The translations under genes and the position numbers were made by a program. The notes under the pieces are model-generated. The model had not been told where the DNA came from. It was given only the letters and a program-made list of their open reading frames with translations, and ran no database searches. Positions 1 through 5,966 of a stretch of DNA of 7,717 nt are shown here, in pieces. The stretch is from positions 1 to 7,717 of the forward strand of contig CALHID010000258.1 in assembly GCA_938030835.1 (NCBI GenBank), given 5' to 3'. This stretch comes from an uncultured Actinomyces sp. (GTDB lineage Bacteria; Actinomycetota; Actinomycetes; Actinomycetales; Actinomycetaceae). Numbering within the stretch: position 1 is the stretch's first letter; the number at the start of each line of letters is the position of its first letter.

Positions 1-826
1 CCATAGAGCCGCCATAAACCGCCATGTCGCCGAGGTGGAACTTACCCCACTGTGCCAGCTCTCGAACAACTTGATCGGGGCTTGGGCGCACATGAGCGTC
101 GGGATGCAGAGCCATGCGCATGAGCGAAGCAACTCGCGGATCAAGTCCTCGCGTATCAGGTTCACCTTTAAGGACTCGGTCCAAAATCCCTTCTGTTGCG
201 CCTTCTCCGTAGGGTGGGCGCCCGGTGAGCGCAGTCAGCAGAGTTGCCGTCCAGCCCCACCAGTCCGTAGCCGCCGAGGCCCGCCCTCCCCTGAGCAATT
301 CGGGTGCGGTATAGCCCGCGGTACCGGAAACGAGGCCGGTTTGGGTGAGCCGAGCCTCGTCCTGTCCCATCGCGATACCGAAGTCAATGAGTACGGGACC
401 CCGGGGTGAACAAATGACATTGGAGGCTTTGACGTCGCGATGAATAATACGGCGTGCATGAACATCTTCAAGAGTTTGAGCAAGAGCGCCGCCGATCGCG
501 GCAACACCACCGATGTTCAGTGCCCCTCTGGCAAGAAGTTCGGACAGAGTCGGGCCAGGGATGTACTCACTAACAACGAAGGGCTGGGTGGCATCGATCT
601 CAATATCTAAGATGTGCGCAACCCCTCCACCGCGAATCGAGTTAACCGTCCGAGCTTCACGTAAGAGGCGCTCACGATAGCCCTCATCGGCAGCCAGGGC
701 GGGGTGAAGAATTTTTAAGGCAACACGTTCTCCCGCCTCGTCACAGGCAAGCCACACGGTGGCAGCGCCTCCCGCGCCCAGGCGCTTGAGAAGGCGGTAC
801 CCACCAATCATGTCTTGCTCACGCAT
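1..826 (-). CDS. Serine/threonine protein kinase, PknB-like (3' end cut by window edge)
   Basis: Reading the minus strand from the ATG at 826 gives 275 uninterrupted codons to the window edge, so the C-terminus is missing. The eukaryotic-type kinase domain is complete: glycine loop GAGGAATV (17-24), ATP-anchoring Lys38 (VALKIL), helix-C Glu57, catalytic loop HRDVKASN (129-136), DFG (148-150), a Thr-containing activation segment (T161, T163, T169), APE (174-176), and Asp188 in a slightly unusual DWWGW segment. All catalytic residues are present, so an active cytosolic Ser/Thr kinase is expected. Whether a membrane span, PASTA or other sensor domain follows cannot be seen. The start has a modest purine run (TTGGGG) just upstream. 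A second in-frame ATG at 811 and a GTG at 829 are possible. It is divergent from the ABC ATPase gene. Substrate unknown. The family call is firm; the specific Pkn class is not. Confidence 0.93.
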   Translation of the reverse strand, partial: MREQDMIGGYRLLKRLGAGGAATVWLACDEAGERVALKILHPALAADEGYRERLLREARTVNSIRGGGVAHILDIEIDATQPFVVSEYIPGPTLSELLARGALNIGGVAAIGGALAQTLEDVHARRIIHRDVKASNVICSPRGPVLIDFGIAMGQDEARLTQTGLVSGTAGYTAPELLRGGRASAATDWWGWTATLLTALTGRPPYGEGATEGILDRVLKGEPDTRGLDPRVASLMRMALHPDAHVRPSPDQVVRELAQWGKFHLGDMAVYGGSM

Positions 827-854
827 CACCCCAAGCCTAGCGAATGGTTGACGA

Positions 855-883
855 ATTTCAGGCCTCACGTGCACTGTCGACAA
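855..883 (-). promoter_or_regulatory. Candidate sigma70-type promoter for the kinase gene
   Basis: On the minus strand a -35-like TTGTCG (883-878) lies 17 bases before a -10-like TGAAAT (860-855). Each matches four of six consensus bases. Transcription would start near 848, leaving a leader of about 22 bases before the ATG at 826. Prediction by eye only. Confidence 0.3.
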
Positions 884-893
884 CAAATGGGGC

Positions 894-923
894 TGGAATT
901 TGTACGACAAGCGGTGCTATGGT
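894..923 (+). promoter_or_regulatory. Candidate extended -10 promoter for the ABC ATPase gene
   Basis: TGCTATGGT (915-923) is an extended -10 (TG-N-TATGGT, fitting the actinobacterial TANNNT). A weak -35-like TGGAAT (894-899) stands 18 bases upstream. A start near 930 would give a leader of about 105 bases. The stretch 827-1035 contains no supportable gene. A GTG at 970 opens the ATPase frame early, but those 22 extra residues do not resemble the family N-terminus. A small GC hairpin, CCGGC/GCCGG (1007-1023), sits just upstream of the ribosome binding site. Confidence 0.3.
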
Positions 924-1024
924 GAGCGAGTGCGAACTTCACATCTGATGTGGGGCAAGCGCGGCGGCAGTGAAGACGCTGTCGTCTGGTCTCTACAAAG
1001 GATCGTCCGGCACGTACCGCCGGT

Positions 1025-1030
1025 GGAGGT
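1025..1030 (+). promoter_or_regulatory. Strong ribosome binding site fixing the ATPase start
   Basis: GGAGGT lies 5 bases before the ATG at 1036. This decides the start in favour of MATVTFDK, a typical family N-terminus, over the in-frame GTG at 970. Confidence 0.85.
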
Positions 1031-1035
1031 TCAAT

Positions 1036-2166
1036 ATGGCAACTGTAACTTTTGACAAGGCGACCCGCATCTATCCCGGGTCTGACAAGCCAGCAGTCGA
1101 TCAGCTCGATCTTGAGATCCAGGATGGCGAATTCCTGGTTCTCGTCGGTCCTTCCGGTTGTGGCAAGTCCACCTCCCTGCGAATGCTCGCAGGTCTTGAA
1201 GACGTGAACTCCGGCCGTATCTTCATTGGCGATAAGGACGTCACCGACGTACAGCCGAAGAACCGCGACATCGCAATGGTCTTCCAGAACTACGCTCTGT
1301 ACCCGCACATGACTGTTCGCGAGAACATGGGCTTCGCACTGAAGATCGCAGGCACCCCCAAGGCTGAGATTGCTCAGCGCGTTGAGGAAGCAGCACGCAT
1401 CCTCGACCTGGAGCCCTACTTGGATCGTAAGCCGAAGGCGCTCTCCGGTGGTCAGCGTCAGCGTGTGGCAATGGGCCGTGCAATTGTCCGTAAGCCTCAG
1501 GTCTTCCTCATGGATGAGCCTCTGTCCAACTTGGACGCCAAGCTGCGTGTCCAGACCCGTACCCAGATTGCTTCGCTACAGCGCGAGCTGGGCGTCACCA
1601 CCGTGTACGTGACGCACGACCAGACCGAAGCTCTGACCATGGGTGACCGCATTGCGGTTCTGAACAACGGTCTGCTCCAGCAGGTTGGAACTCCTCAGGA
1701 AATGTACGAGCACCCGGCCAACGAATTCGTTGCAGGCTTCATCGGCTCCCCCGCCATGAACCTGGGCAAGTTCAAGGTCGAGGGCAACGTTGCAAAGCTC
1801 GGCACCGCAGAGGTTCCGCTGTCGCAGGCAACCCTGGATGCCATGGTTCCCGAGGACGAAGGCAAGATCACGATCGGCTTCCGTCCCGAGGGCCTCGAGG
1901 TTGTTTCTGAAGACACCGAGAACACCATTCCGATCGAAGTTGAATTCGTTGAGGAACTGGGTTCGGACGCCTACATCTACGGTCACCTTGCAGGTGCAGA
2001 CTCCGGCCACGGCCTGGGTTCGGGCAGCGAAGGAAAGGGCGAGCAGCTGATCGTCCGCGTTCCTCCGCGCACTGCTCCGAAGCCCGGCGGCGTGATCCAC
2101 ACTCGCATCAAGGCTGGACAGCAGCACAACTTCTCTGCATCCACCGGCGATCGTCTGCCCGAGTGA
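1036..2166 (+). CDS. ugpC: ABC importer ATP-binding protein, MalK/MsiK/UgpC family
   Basis: 376 residues, the normal length for ATPases that energise carbohydrate or glycerol-3-phosphate importers of the CUT1 class at the inner face of the membrane. Walker A GPSGCGKST (38-46), Q-loop Gln84, signature LSGGQ (136-140), Walker B VFLMDEP with catalytic Glu161, D-loop SNLDAK, and H-loop His194 are all intact. A C-terminal TOBE/regulatory region follows from about 240, with a Gly/Ser-rich insert at 321-337. No permease or solute-binding gene is adjacent, which fits a shared ATPase serving several importers, as MsiK does in Streptomyces and MsmK in streptococci (established for those; inferred here). 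All 18 lysines use AAG, suggesting high expression. The symbol is a family-level label: the true substrate could be maltose, other sugars or glycerol-3-phosphate. A strong hairpin follows the gene. Confidence 0.95.
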   Translation: MATVTFDKATRIYPGSDKPAVDQLDLEIQDGEFLVLVGPSGCGKSTSLRMLAGLEDVNSGRIFIGDKDVTDVQPKNRDIAMVFQNYALYPHMTVRENMGFALKIAGTPKAEIAQRVEEAARILDLEPYLDRKPKALSGGQRQRVAMGRAIVRKPQVFLMDEPLSNLDAKLRVQTRTQIASLQRELGVTTVYVTHDQTEALTMGDRIAVLNNGLLQQVGTPQEMYEHPANEFVAGFIGSPAMNLGKFKVEGNVAKLGTAEVPLSQATLDAMVPEDEGKITIGFRPEGLEVVSEDTENTIPIEVEFVEELGSDAYIYGHLAGADSGHGLGSGSEGKGEQLIVRVPPRTAPKPGGVIHTRIKAGQQHNFSASTGDRLPE

Positions 2167-2196
2167 TCAAGAGTTTCTGATCATTCAAAAGGCTCA

Positions 2197-2232
2197 CACG
2201 GGGCTCGTAACCACACGGTTGCGGGCCCCGTG
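2197..2232 (+). terminator. Stable 16-bp hairpin after the ABC ATPase gene, probable terminator
   Basis: CACGGGGCTCGTAACC (2197-2212) pairs with GGTTGCGGGCCCCGTG (2217-2232) around an ACAC loop: 16 pairs, including two G-T wobbles. It begins 30 bases after the stop codon. No U-tract follows (CCCTATCG), so it is either a U-less terminator, which is common in actinobacteria, or a 3'-end stabiliser of an abundant mRNA. The stem ends 32 bases before the next ATG. Confidence 0.7.
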
Positions 2233-2249
2233 CCCTATCGTGCAATGAA

Positions 2250-2265
2250 TGAGACAATAGAGCCA
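2250..2265 (+). promoter_or_regulatory. Candidate extended -10 for leaderless transcription of the DUF4032 gene
   Basis: TGAGACAAT (2250-2258) resembles an extended -10, TG-N-GACAAT. Its last base is 7 positions before the A of the ATG at 2265, the spacing expected if transcription starts on the start codon. No Shine-Dalgarno sequence is visible. No convincing -35 is present, since the region is occupied by the hairpin's 3' arm. Confidence 0.4.
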
Positions 2266-3683
2266 TGCCCATTCCCTCAACACTTGAGATCACGGCAGCA
2301 ACGGTTGATCCGGCACTGCTGGATTTACCTTGGGATCTTCCCCTTGAAGACTGGCCCAAGGAAATCCTTGCCGCACTTCCCCGCGGCATTTCACGCCACG
2401 TCGTTCGCTTCGTCAATCTTTCCGACAGGGTGATCGCAGTTAAAGAGATCGGGGAAAGCGTCGCGTACAAAGAGTACGAACTCCTTCGCGACCTCTCACG
2501 AATGGGAGCTCCCTCGGTTATCCCCACAGCAGTTGTCAGCGGCCGGCGAGATGCCTTTGGCGAGGAACTCGCAGCCGTATTAGTAACCGAACACCTGCAG
2601 TTCTCCCTTCCCTACCGCGCAGTCTTCTCGCAGCACATGACGCCAGACACCGCGGGACGCTTAATTGATGCTTTGGCCGTCCTTCTTGTTCGGCTCCATC
2701 TTCTGGGCTTCTATTGGGGCGATGTTTCACTGTCGAACACCTTGTTCAGGCGCGATGCCGGGTCATTTTCTGCCTACCTCGTCGACGCAGAAACCGGTGA
2801 AATCCATCCTTCTCTGACCGAAGGGCAGCGCCTGTACGACGTCGATCTTGCGCGCACCAACATCATCGGTGAACTCATGGATCTGCAGGCGGGATCTTTC
2901 TTCCCCAGCGAAGAAGACCCCATCGAAGTCGGCGACCGCATTCGTTCCCGCTACCTTGAGCTCTGGGATGAACTCACGGGTCCTGAGGTCATCGAAACCA
3001 ACCAGAAATGGCGTGTTGCTCAGCGTATCCGCCGACTCAATGATCTGGGCTTCGAGGTCGGAGAACTTCAGATGTCCTCGGATCTTAATGGCACCCACAT
3101 GATCATCACCCCGAAGGTCGTCGACGCCGGCCACCATCACCGAAAGCTCATGCGCTTGACCGGCATGGATGTCGGCGAAAATCAGGCACAGCGAATGCTC
3201 AATGACATCGAGACCTACCGTGCAATGACCGGGAAGAACAAGATCCCCCTGGAAATCGTTGCTCACGAGTGGATGAACGAAGTCTTCGAACCCGTCATCA
3301 GCGCTGTTCCCGCCGAACTTGCTGCGAAGCTTGAACCCGCACAGATTTTCCACGAATTCCTTGAGCACCGCTGGTATTTGGCCGAAGAGGCCGGACGCGA
3401 CATCCCCCAAGATGAGGCGATCGAGTCCTACGTGAAGAGCATTCTTCCGACCAAGCGTGACGAAGCGATGCTGCTGGATCCGGCGCTGATGGCCCAACCT
3501 GAGGAAGGCACGGCCTCGGAGATGGAAACGCTCACTGAAGAAGAGGGCTTCAGCCGCCAAGAAGAGCGCGCGGGAATTGACGGAATGCACGGGAAAGCTG
3601 ACGAGACCGAAGAGAATTCGGGTCGCCCAAAGATGCAATTCGTCCCGGGGATTGGCTTAATTCCCGTCGACGATTACTTCTAG
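2265..3683 (+). CDS. DUF4032 protein with N-terminal WaaP-like kinase domain
   Basis: 472 residues, no signal peptide or membrane segment, so cytosolic. The N-terminal half (about 45-200) has the layout of a divergent kinase of the Kdo/WaaP lipopolysaccharide-kinase type: Lys60 in AVKEI, Glu70 in YKEYELL, a catalytic loop YWGDVSLSN with Asp153 and Asn158 at the canonical D+5 spacing, and Asp174 in VDAETG, where DAE replaces DFG. Residues from about 240 to 400 match my recollection of the actinobacterial DUF4032 domain, including the MDVGENQAQRMLNDIETYRA block (301-320). The last 70 residues are acidic and probably disordered, ending in a short hydrophobic tail (FVPGIGLIPVDDYF). The substrate is not known to me; actinobacteria lack LPS, so the WaaP label describes the fold and not the reaction. 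The gene lies 48 bases before the phosphodiesterase gene on the same strand and may be cotranscribed with it. Start chosen as the first ATG with conserved-looking downstream sequence; no ribosome binding site is seen. Confidence 0.85.
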   Translation: MPIPSTLEITAATVDPALLDLPWDLPLEDWPKEILAALPRGISRHVVRFVNLSDRVIAVKEIGESVAYKEYELLRDLSRMGAPSVIPTAVVSGRRDAFGEELAAVLVTEHLQFSLPYRAVFSQHMTPDTAGRLIDALAVLLVRLHLLGFYWGDVSLSNTLFRRDAGSFSAYLVDAETGEIHPSLTEGQRLYDVDLARTNIIGELMDLQAGSFFPSEEDPIEVGDRIRSRYLELWDELTGPEVIETNQKWRVAQRIRRLNDLGFEVGELQMSSDLNGTHMIITPKVVDAGHHHRKLMRLTGMDVGENQAQRMLNDIETYRAMTGKNKIPLEIVAHEWMNEVFEPVISAVPAELAAKLEPAQIFHEFLEHRWYLAEEAGRDIPQDEAIESYVKSILPTKRDEAMLLDPALMAQPEEGTASEMETLTEEEGFSRQEERAGIDGMHGKADETEENSGRPKMQFVPGIGLIPVDDYF

Positions 3684-3731
3684 ACCCTTATATGGCCTCG
3701 GCACGTGTTGTGAAGAAATGAAGGATACACA

Positions 3732-4481
3732 ATGAGCGAATTCCCAAAGATTATTGCCCATCGCGGCGCATCGACCCTAGCACCCGAGAATACGATCGCA
3801 GCCTTCGCGAAGGCCTCGGAAATTGGTGCACGTTGGTGCGAATGCGATGTGGGCGTCATGGCTGATGGGACGCTGTTGGTGATCCACGACGAAACGGTCG
3901 ACCGCACAACGAATTCTTCAGGTTCTTGGGATTCCTGGGGCTACGGGGAACTGCGCCGACTTGATGCGGGCGCATGGTTTTCTCCGACCTACCGTTTCGA
4001 ACGCATTCCTGAGCTGGCCGATGTGGTGTCTTTTGCGAATGCGACGCAGACATCCTTCAATATTGAGCTGAAGCCTCGAGCCGCGGGGAAGCGCCGCGAT
4101 ACATTGGTTGAAAACCTTGAGGTTGCACTGCAGTCCTTCAAAAATAAGAGTGGGCTGCTGATTTCTTCCTTCGACCACGAGCTGCTCGGCGCAATCCGTA
4201 AAGCGATGCCCGAGCTTCCACTGGCCTGGCTGTGCCGTCGCGATGAGGTCACTAATGGTTCCTGGCGTCAGGCTGCCGATCTTGGATGCAGCGCCATCCA
4301 TCCCGCTTGGGAAGGGCTGACCGAGGTTGAGGTGAGCGAGATGCTGAGCGCTGGCTTCGAAGTGAACGCCTGGACCGTCAATTCTCTTGAGGATGCACGC
4401 ACAGCCGCGAAATGGGGAGTCAGCGGGATCTTTACCGACCGCGTACAAGATTTTCCCGCCGAGGCCCTGGCTCGCGCTTAA
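3732..4481 (+). CDS. Glycerophosphodiester phosphodiesterase (GDPD, UgpQ-like)
   Basis: 249 residues, close to cytosolic UgpQ in length and without a signal peptide. The enzyme should hydrolyse glycerophosphodiesters (deacylated phospholipids, or perhaps teichoic-acid-type glycerol phosphates) to glycerol-3-phosphate and an alcohol. The GDPD TIM-barrel motifs are present: His10-Arg11-Gly in IIAHRGAS, Glu19-Asn20 in PENT, metal ligands Glu37 and Asp39 in CECDVG, His52-Asp53 in VIHDETVDRTT, Glu112 and Lys114 in NIELKP, and the late barrel motif NAWTVN (212-217). AAGGA (3721-3725) precedes the ATG by 6 bases and fixes the start. It follows the DUF4032 gene by 48 bases and converges on the RNA methyltransferase gene, overlapping it by three bases. 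A link with the upstream UgpC-type ATPase is possible by analogy with the enterobacterial ugp operon but is not shown here. Confidence 0.94.
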   Translation: MSEFPKIIAHRGASTLAPENTIAAFAKASEIGARWCECDVGVMADGTLLVIHDETVDRTTNSSGSWDSWGYGELRRLDAGAWFSPTYRFERIPELADVVSFANATQTSFNIELKPRAAGKRRDTLVENLEVALQSFKNKSGLLISSFDHELLGAIRKAMPELPLAWLCRRDEVTNGSWRQAADLGCSAIHPAWEGLTEVEVSEMLSAGFEVNAWTVNSLEDARTAAKWGVSGIFTDRVQDFPAEALARA

Positions 4482-5101
4482 GAGTGCTGAATCACCCACG
4501 CCCACATGGCGATTGCCGCGGCGTGGCCCACGTTCATTGAGCGAGTCGAACCGCGCTGCGTGATGTGGAGAATCTCGCCGCACTGAGCGCGCATTTCTTC
4601 GCTCAAACCACTGGATTCTTCCCCAAATATCAGGCATGCCTGAGCGGGAAGCTGGTGACCTTCCAGCGGAATTGAACCCGGCACATTGTCAATGCCAACC
4701 AGCGACAATCCTCTTTCGCGAACCGAATCAGCGAATTCCGTGACATCGCTGTGATGGACGACATCTAGGTATCGATCCGTGACCATCGCGCCACGCCGAT
4801 TCCACCGTCGCCTTCCAACGATATGTACGCGGCTGACTCCCAGAGCATTCGCGCTTCGAACGATTGAGCCGATATTGAAATCGTGTCCTAAATTCTCGAT
4901 GGCGATCTCAAAGGGAAGTGCGTGGGCAGCGATATCAGCGATAATCGCCTCCATTTTCCAATAACGGTAGCGGTCCTCGACATTGCGTCGATCGCCATCG
5001 GCAAGGAGCTGGGGATCGTAGACATCATCGCTCGGCCAGTTCTCGGGGCCGCCAGGCCAGGGGCCAACGCCCACTTCTGGCTGAGAGTTTGCGTCCATCA
5101 T
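4478..5101 (-). CDS. SpoU/TrmH-family RNA 2'-O-ribose methyltransferase
   Basis: 207 residues from the ATG at 5101. The C-terminal SPOUT domain carries the three family motifs that form the trefoil-knot S-adenosylmethionine site: motif 1 NIGSIVRSAN (76-85, catalytic-type Arg82), motif 2 IFGEESSGL (158-166, Glu161), motif 3 STRSMNVGHAAAIAMW (185-200, Asn190). The N-terminal 60 residues are acidic and Pro/Gly-rich, and are not a recognisable RNA-binding domain, so the tRNA or rRNA target is uncertain. A minus-strand frame stays open upstream to 5167, but that would run into the divergent phosphatase gene. The purine run AGGAAGAAGG (5113-5104) supports starts at 5101 or 5098 (two consecutive ATG codons). 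It ends in the TTAA shared with the phosphodiesterase stop, so no private terminator exists between the genes. Confidence 0.93.
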   Translation of the reverse strand: MMDANSQPEVGVGPWPGGPENWPSDDVYDPQLLADGDRRNVEDRYRYWKMEAIIADIAAHALPFEIAIENLGHDFNIGSIVRSANALGVSRVHIVGRRRWNRRGAMVTDRYLDVVHHSDVTEFADSVRERGLSLVGIDNVPGSIPLEGHQLPAQACLIFGEESSGLSEEMRAQCGEILHITQRGSTRSMNVGHAAAIAMWAWVIQHS

Positions 5102-5103
5102 CG

Positions 5104-5113
5104 CCTTCTTCCT
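5104..5113 (-). promoter_or_regulatory. Ribosome binding site deciding the methyltransferase start
   Basis: Minus-strand AGGAAGAAGG offers AGGA 8 bases before the ATG at 5101 and AAGG 5 bases before the ATG at 5098. It argues against the longer frame from 5167. Confidence 0.75.
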
Positions 5114-5135
5114 ACCGAATGAACCCGCAAACAGA

Positions 5136-5148
5136 TACATTAGATGCA
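5136..5148. promoter_or_regulatory. Candidate symmetric -10 element shared by divergent genes
   Basis: TACATTA (5136-5142) reads as TACATT (a TANNNT -10) on the plus strand and TAATGT on the minus strand. The plus-strand element ends 7 bases before the A of the phosphatase ATG at 5148, where no Shine-Dalgarno exists, so that transcript would be leaderless. The minus-strand element would start the methyltransferase mRNA near 5130, with a leader of about 29 bases that includes its ribosome binding site. A -35-like TGGAAA lies on the minus strand at 5166-5161 with an 18-base spacer. The plus-strand -35 is weak. Confidence 0.45.
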
Positions 5149-5966
5149 TGACGAATTCACTTTCCACCGCACTGTCGGATATGCCCCCAATTAGCGCATG
5201 GCTGTCAGATATGGACGGCGTTCTTGTAAAAGAGAATCGCGCTCTTCCCGGTGCTCAGGACTTCATCTCGGCGTTGGAAGAAAATGGGATCCCTTTCCTG
5301 GTTCTCACGAACAATTCGATCTTCACGAACCGTGACCTTTCTGCTCGGCTTGCGAACTCGGGCCTGAAGGTCCCCGAGGAACACATTTGGACCTCTGCTA
5401 ATGCGACTGCTGCCTTCCTCTCCCAGCAGTCGCCCAATTCGACGGCTTATGTCATTGGCGAGGCCGGACTGACGACGGCCCTCCACACCGCGGGCTACGT
5501 CATGACCGACCAGGACCCCGAATACGTCGTTCTTGGAGAGACCCGCTTCTATGACTTTTACGCGCTCACCACTGCAATTCGTCTGATCGAGCGCGGTGCG
5601 AAGTTCATTGCAACCAACCCGGATGTCTCAGGCCCTTCCGATGAAGGAACCCTACCCGCAGCAGGTTCCATCGCAGCAATGATCCAAGCAGCGACCGGCA
5701 AGGCTCCCTACTTTGTCGGTAAGCCAAACCCCGTCATGATTCGCGCCGGCCTCAACAAGATCGGTGCACACTCCGAACAAGCTGCAATGGTTGGCGACCG
5801 CATGGATACGGATGTCCGCGCAGGTGTCGAGGCCGGCATGAGGACCTTCTTGGTGCTCTCGGGTTCGACGCACTCAGATGACGTGGCGAACTTCCCCTAC
5901 CGTCCCTTCCGTATCTACAACGGAATTGGTGACCTGATCCGTTACGTCCAGCCCGCATCCAACTGA
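5148..5966 (+). CDS. HAD-IIA family hydrolase (NagD-like phosphatase)
   Basis: 272 residues, a usual length for the class IIA haloacid-dehalogenase phosphatases with a C2 cap. Core motifs: I, DMDGVL with nucleophile Asp21 and Asp23; II, LTNNS (53-57); III, Lys192 in VGKPNP; IV, GDRMDTD (216-222) with Asp217 and Asp222. The cap lies between motifs II and III (about 75-185). It should dephosphorylate a small cytosolic phosphate ester; NagD itself acts on UMP and other nucleotides, and related enzymes act on p-nitrophenyl phosphate, phosphoglycolate or glycerol phosphate, so the substrate stays open. The start at 5148 lacks a ribosome binding site but stands 7 bases after a -10-like hexamer, suggesting leaderless translation. 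A second in-frame ATG is at 5181. The stop TGA is immediately followed by the ATG of the next gene. Confidence 0.93.
   Translation: MTNSLSTALSDMPPISAWLSDMDGVLVKENRALPGAQDFISALEENGIPFLVLTNNSIFTNRDLSARLANSGLKVPEEHIWTSANATAAFLSQQSPNSTAYVIGEAGLTTALHTAGYVMTDQDPEYVVLGETRFYDFYALTTAIRLIERGAKFIATNPDVSGPSDEGTLPAAGSIAAMIQAATGKAPYFVGKPNPVMIRAGLNKIGAHSEQAAMVGDRMDTDVRAGVEAGMRTFLVLSGSTHSDDVANFPYRPFRIYNGIGDLIRYVQPASN

Noticed and set aside
899..909. Short inverted repeat TTGT-ACG-ACAA in the divergent promoter region, considered as a sugar-repressor operator.
   Set aside because: The arms are only four bases long and do not match an operator that I can name. Chance occurrence is likely.
970..1035. A 22-residue N-terminal extension of the ABC ATPase from a GTG.
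   Set aside because: The ATG at 1036 has a near-ideal GGAGGT site and begins exactly where family members begin. The extension has no ribosome binding site or family resemblance.
2763..3638. A long open minus-strand frame (291 codons) opposite the DUF4032 gene.
   Set aside because: It is an antisense shadow produced by biased codons of the real gene. It has no recognisable motifs and no ribosome binding site that I could support.
3718..3735. A five-codon minicistron (ATG AAG GAT ACA CAA TGA) whose stop overlaps the phosphodiesterase start.
   Set aside because: Its start has no separate ribosome binding site, and the AAGGA inside it is better explained as the Shine-Dalgarno of the phosphodiesterase gene.
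3918..4637. A 239-codon minus-strand frame spanning the phosphodiesterase and the end of the methyltransferase gene.
   Set aside because: It conflicts with two genes carrying clear catalytic motifs. Its sequence shows no family features.
5102..5167. A 22-residue N-terminal extension of the RNA methyltransferase.
   Set aside because: It would overlap the first codons of the divergent phosphatase gene and remove the promoter space, and a good ribosome binding site sits directly before 5101.
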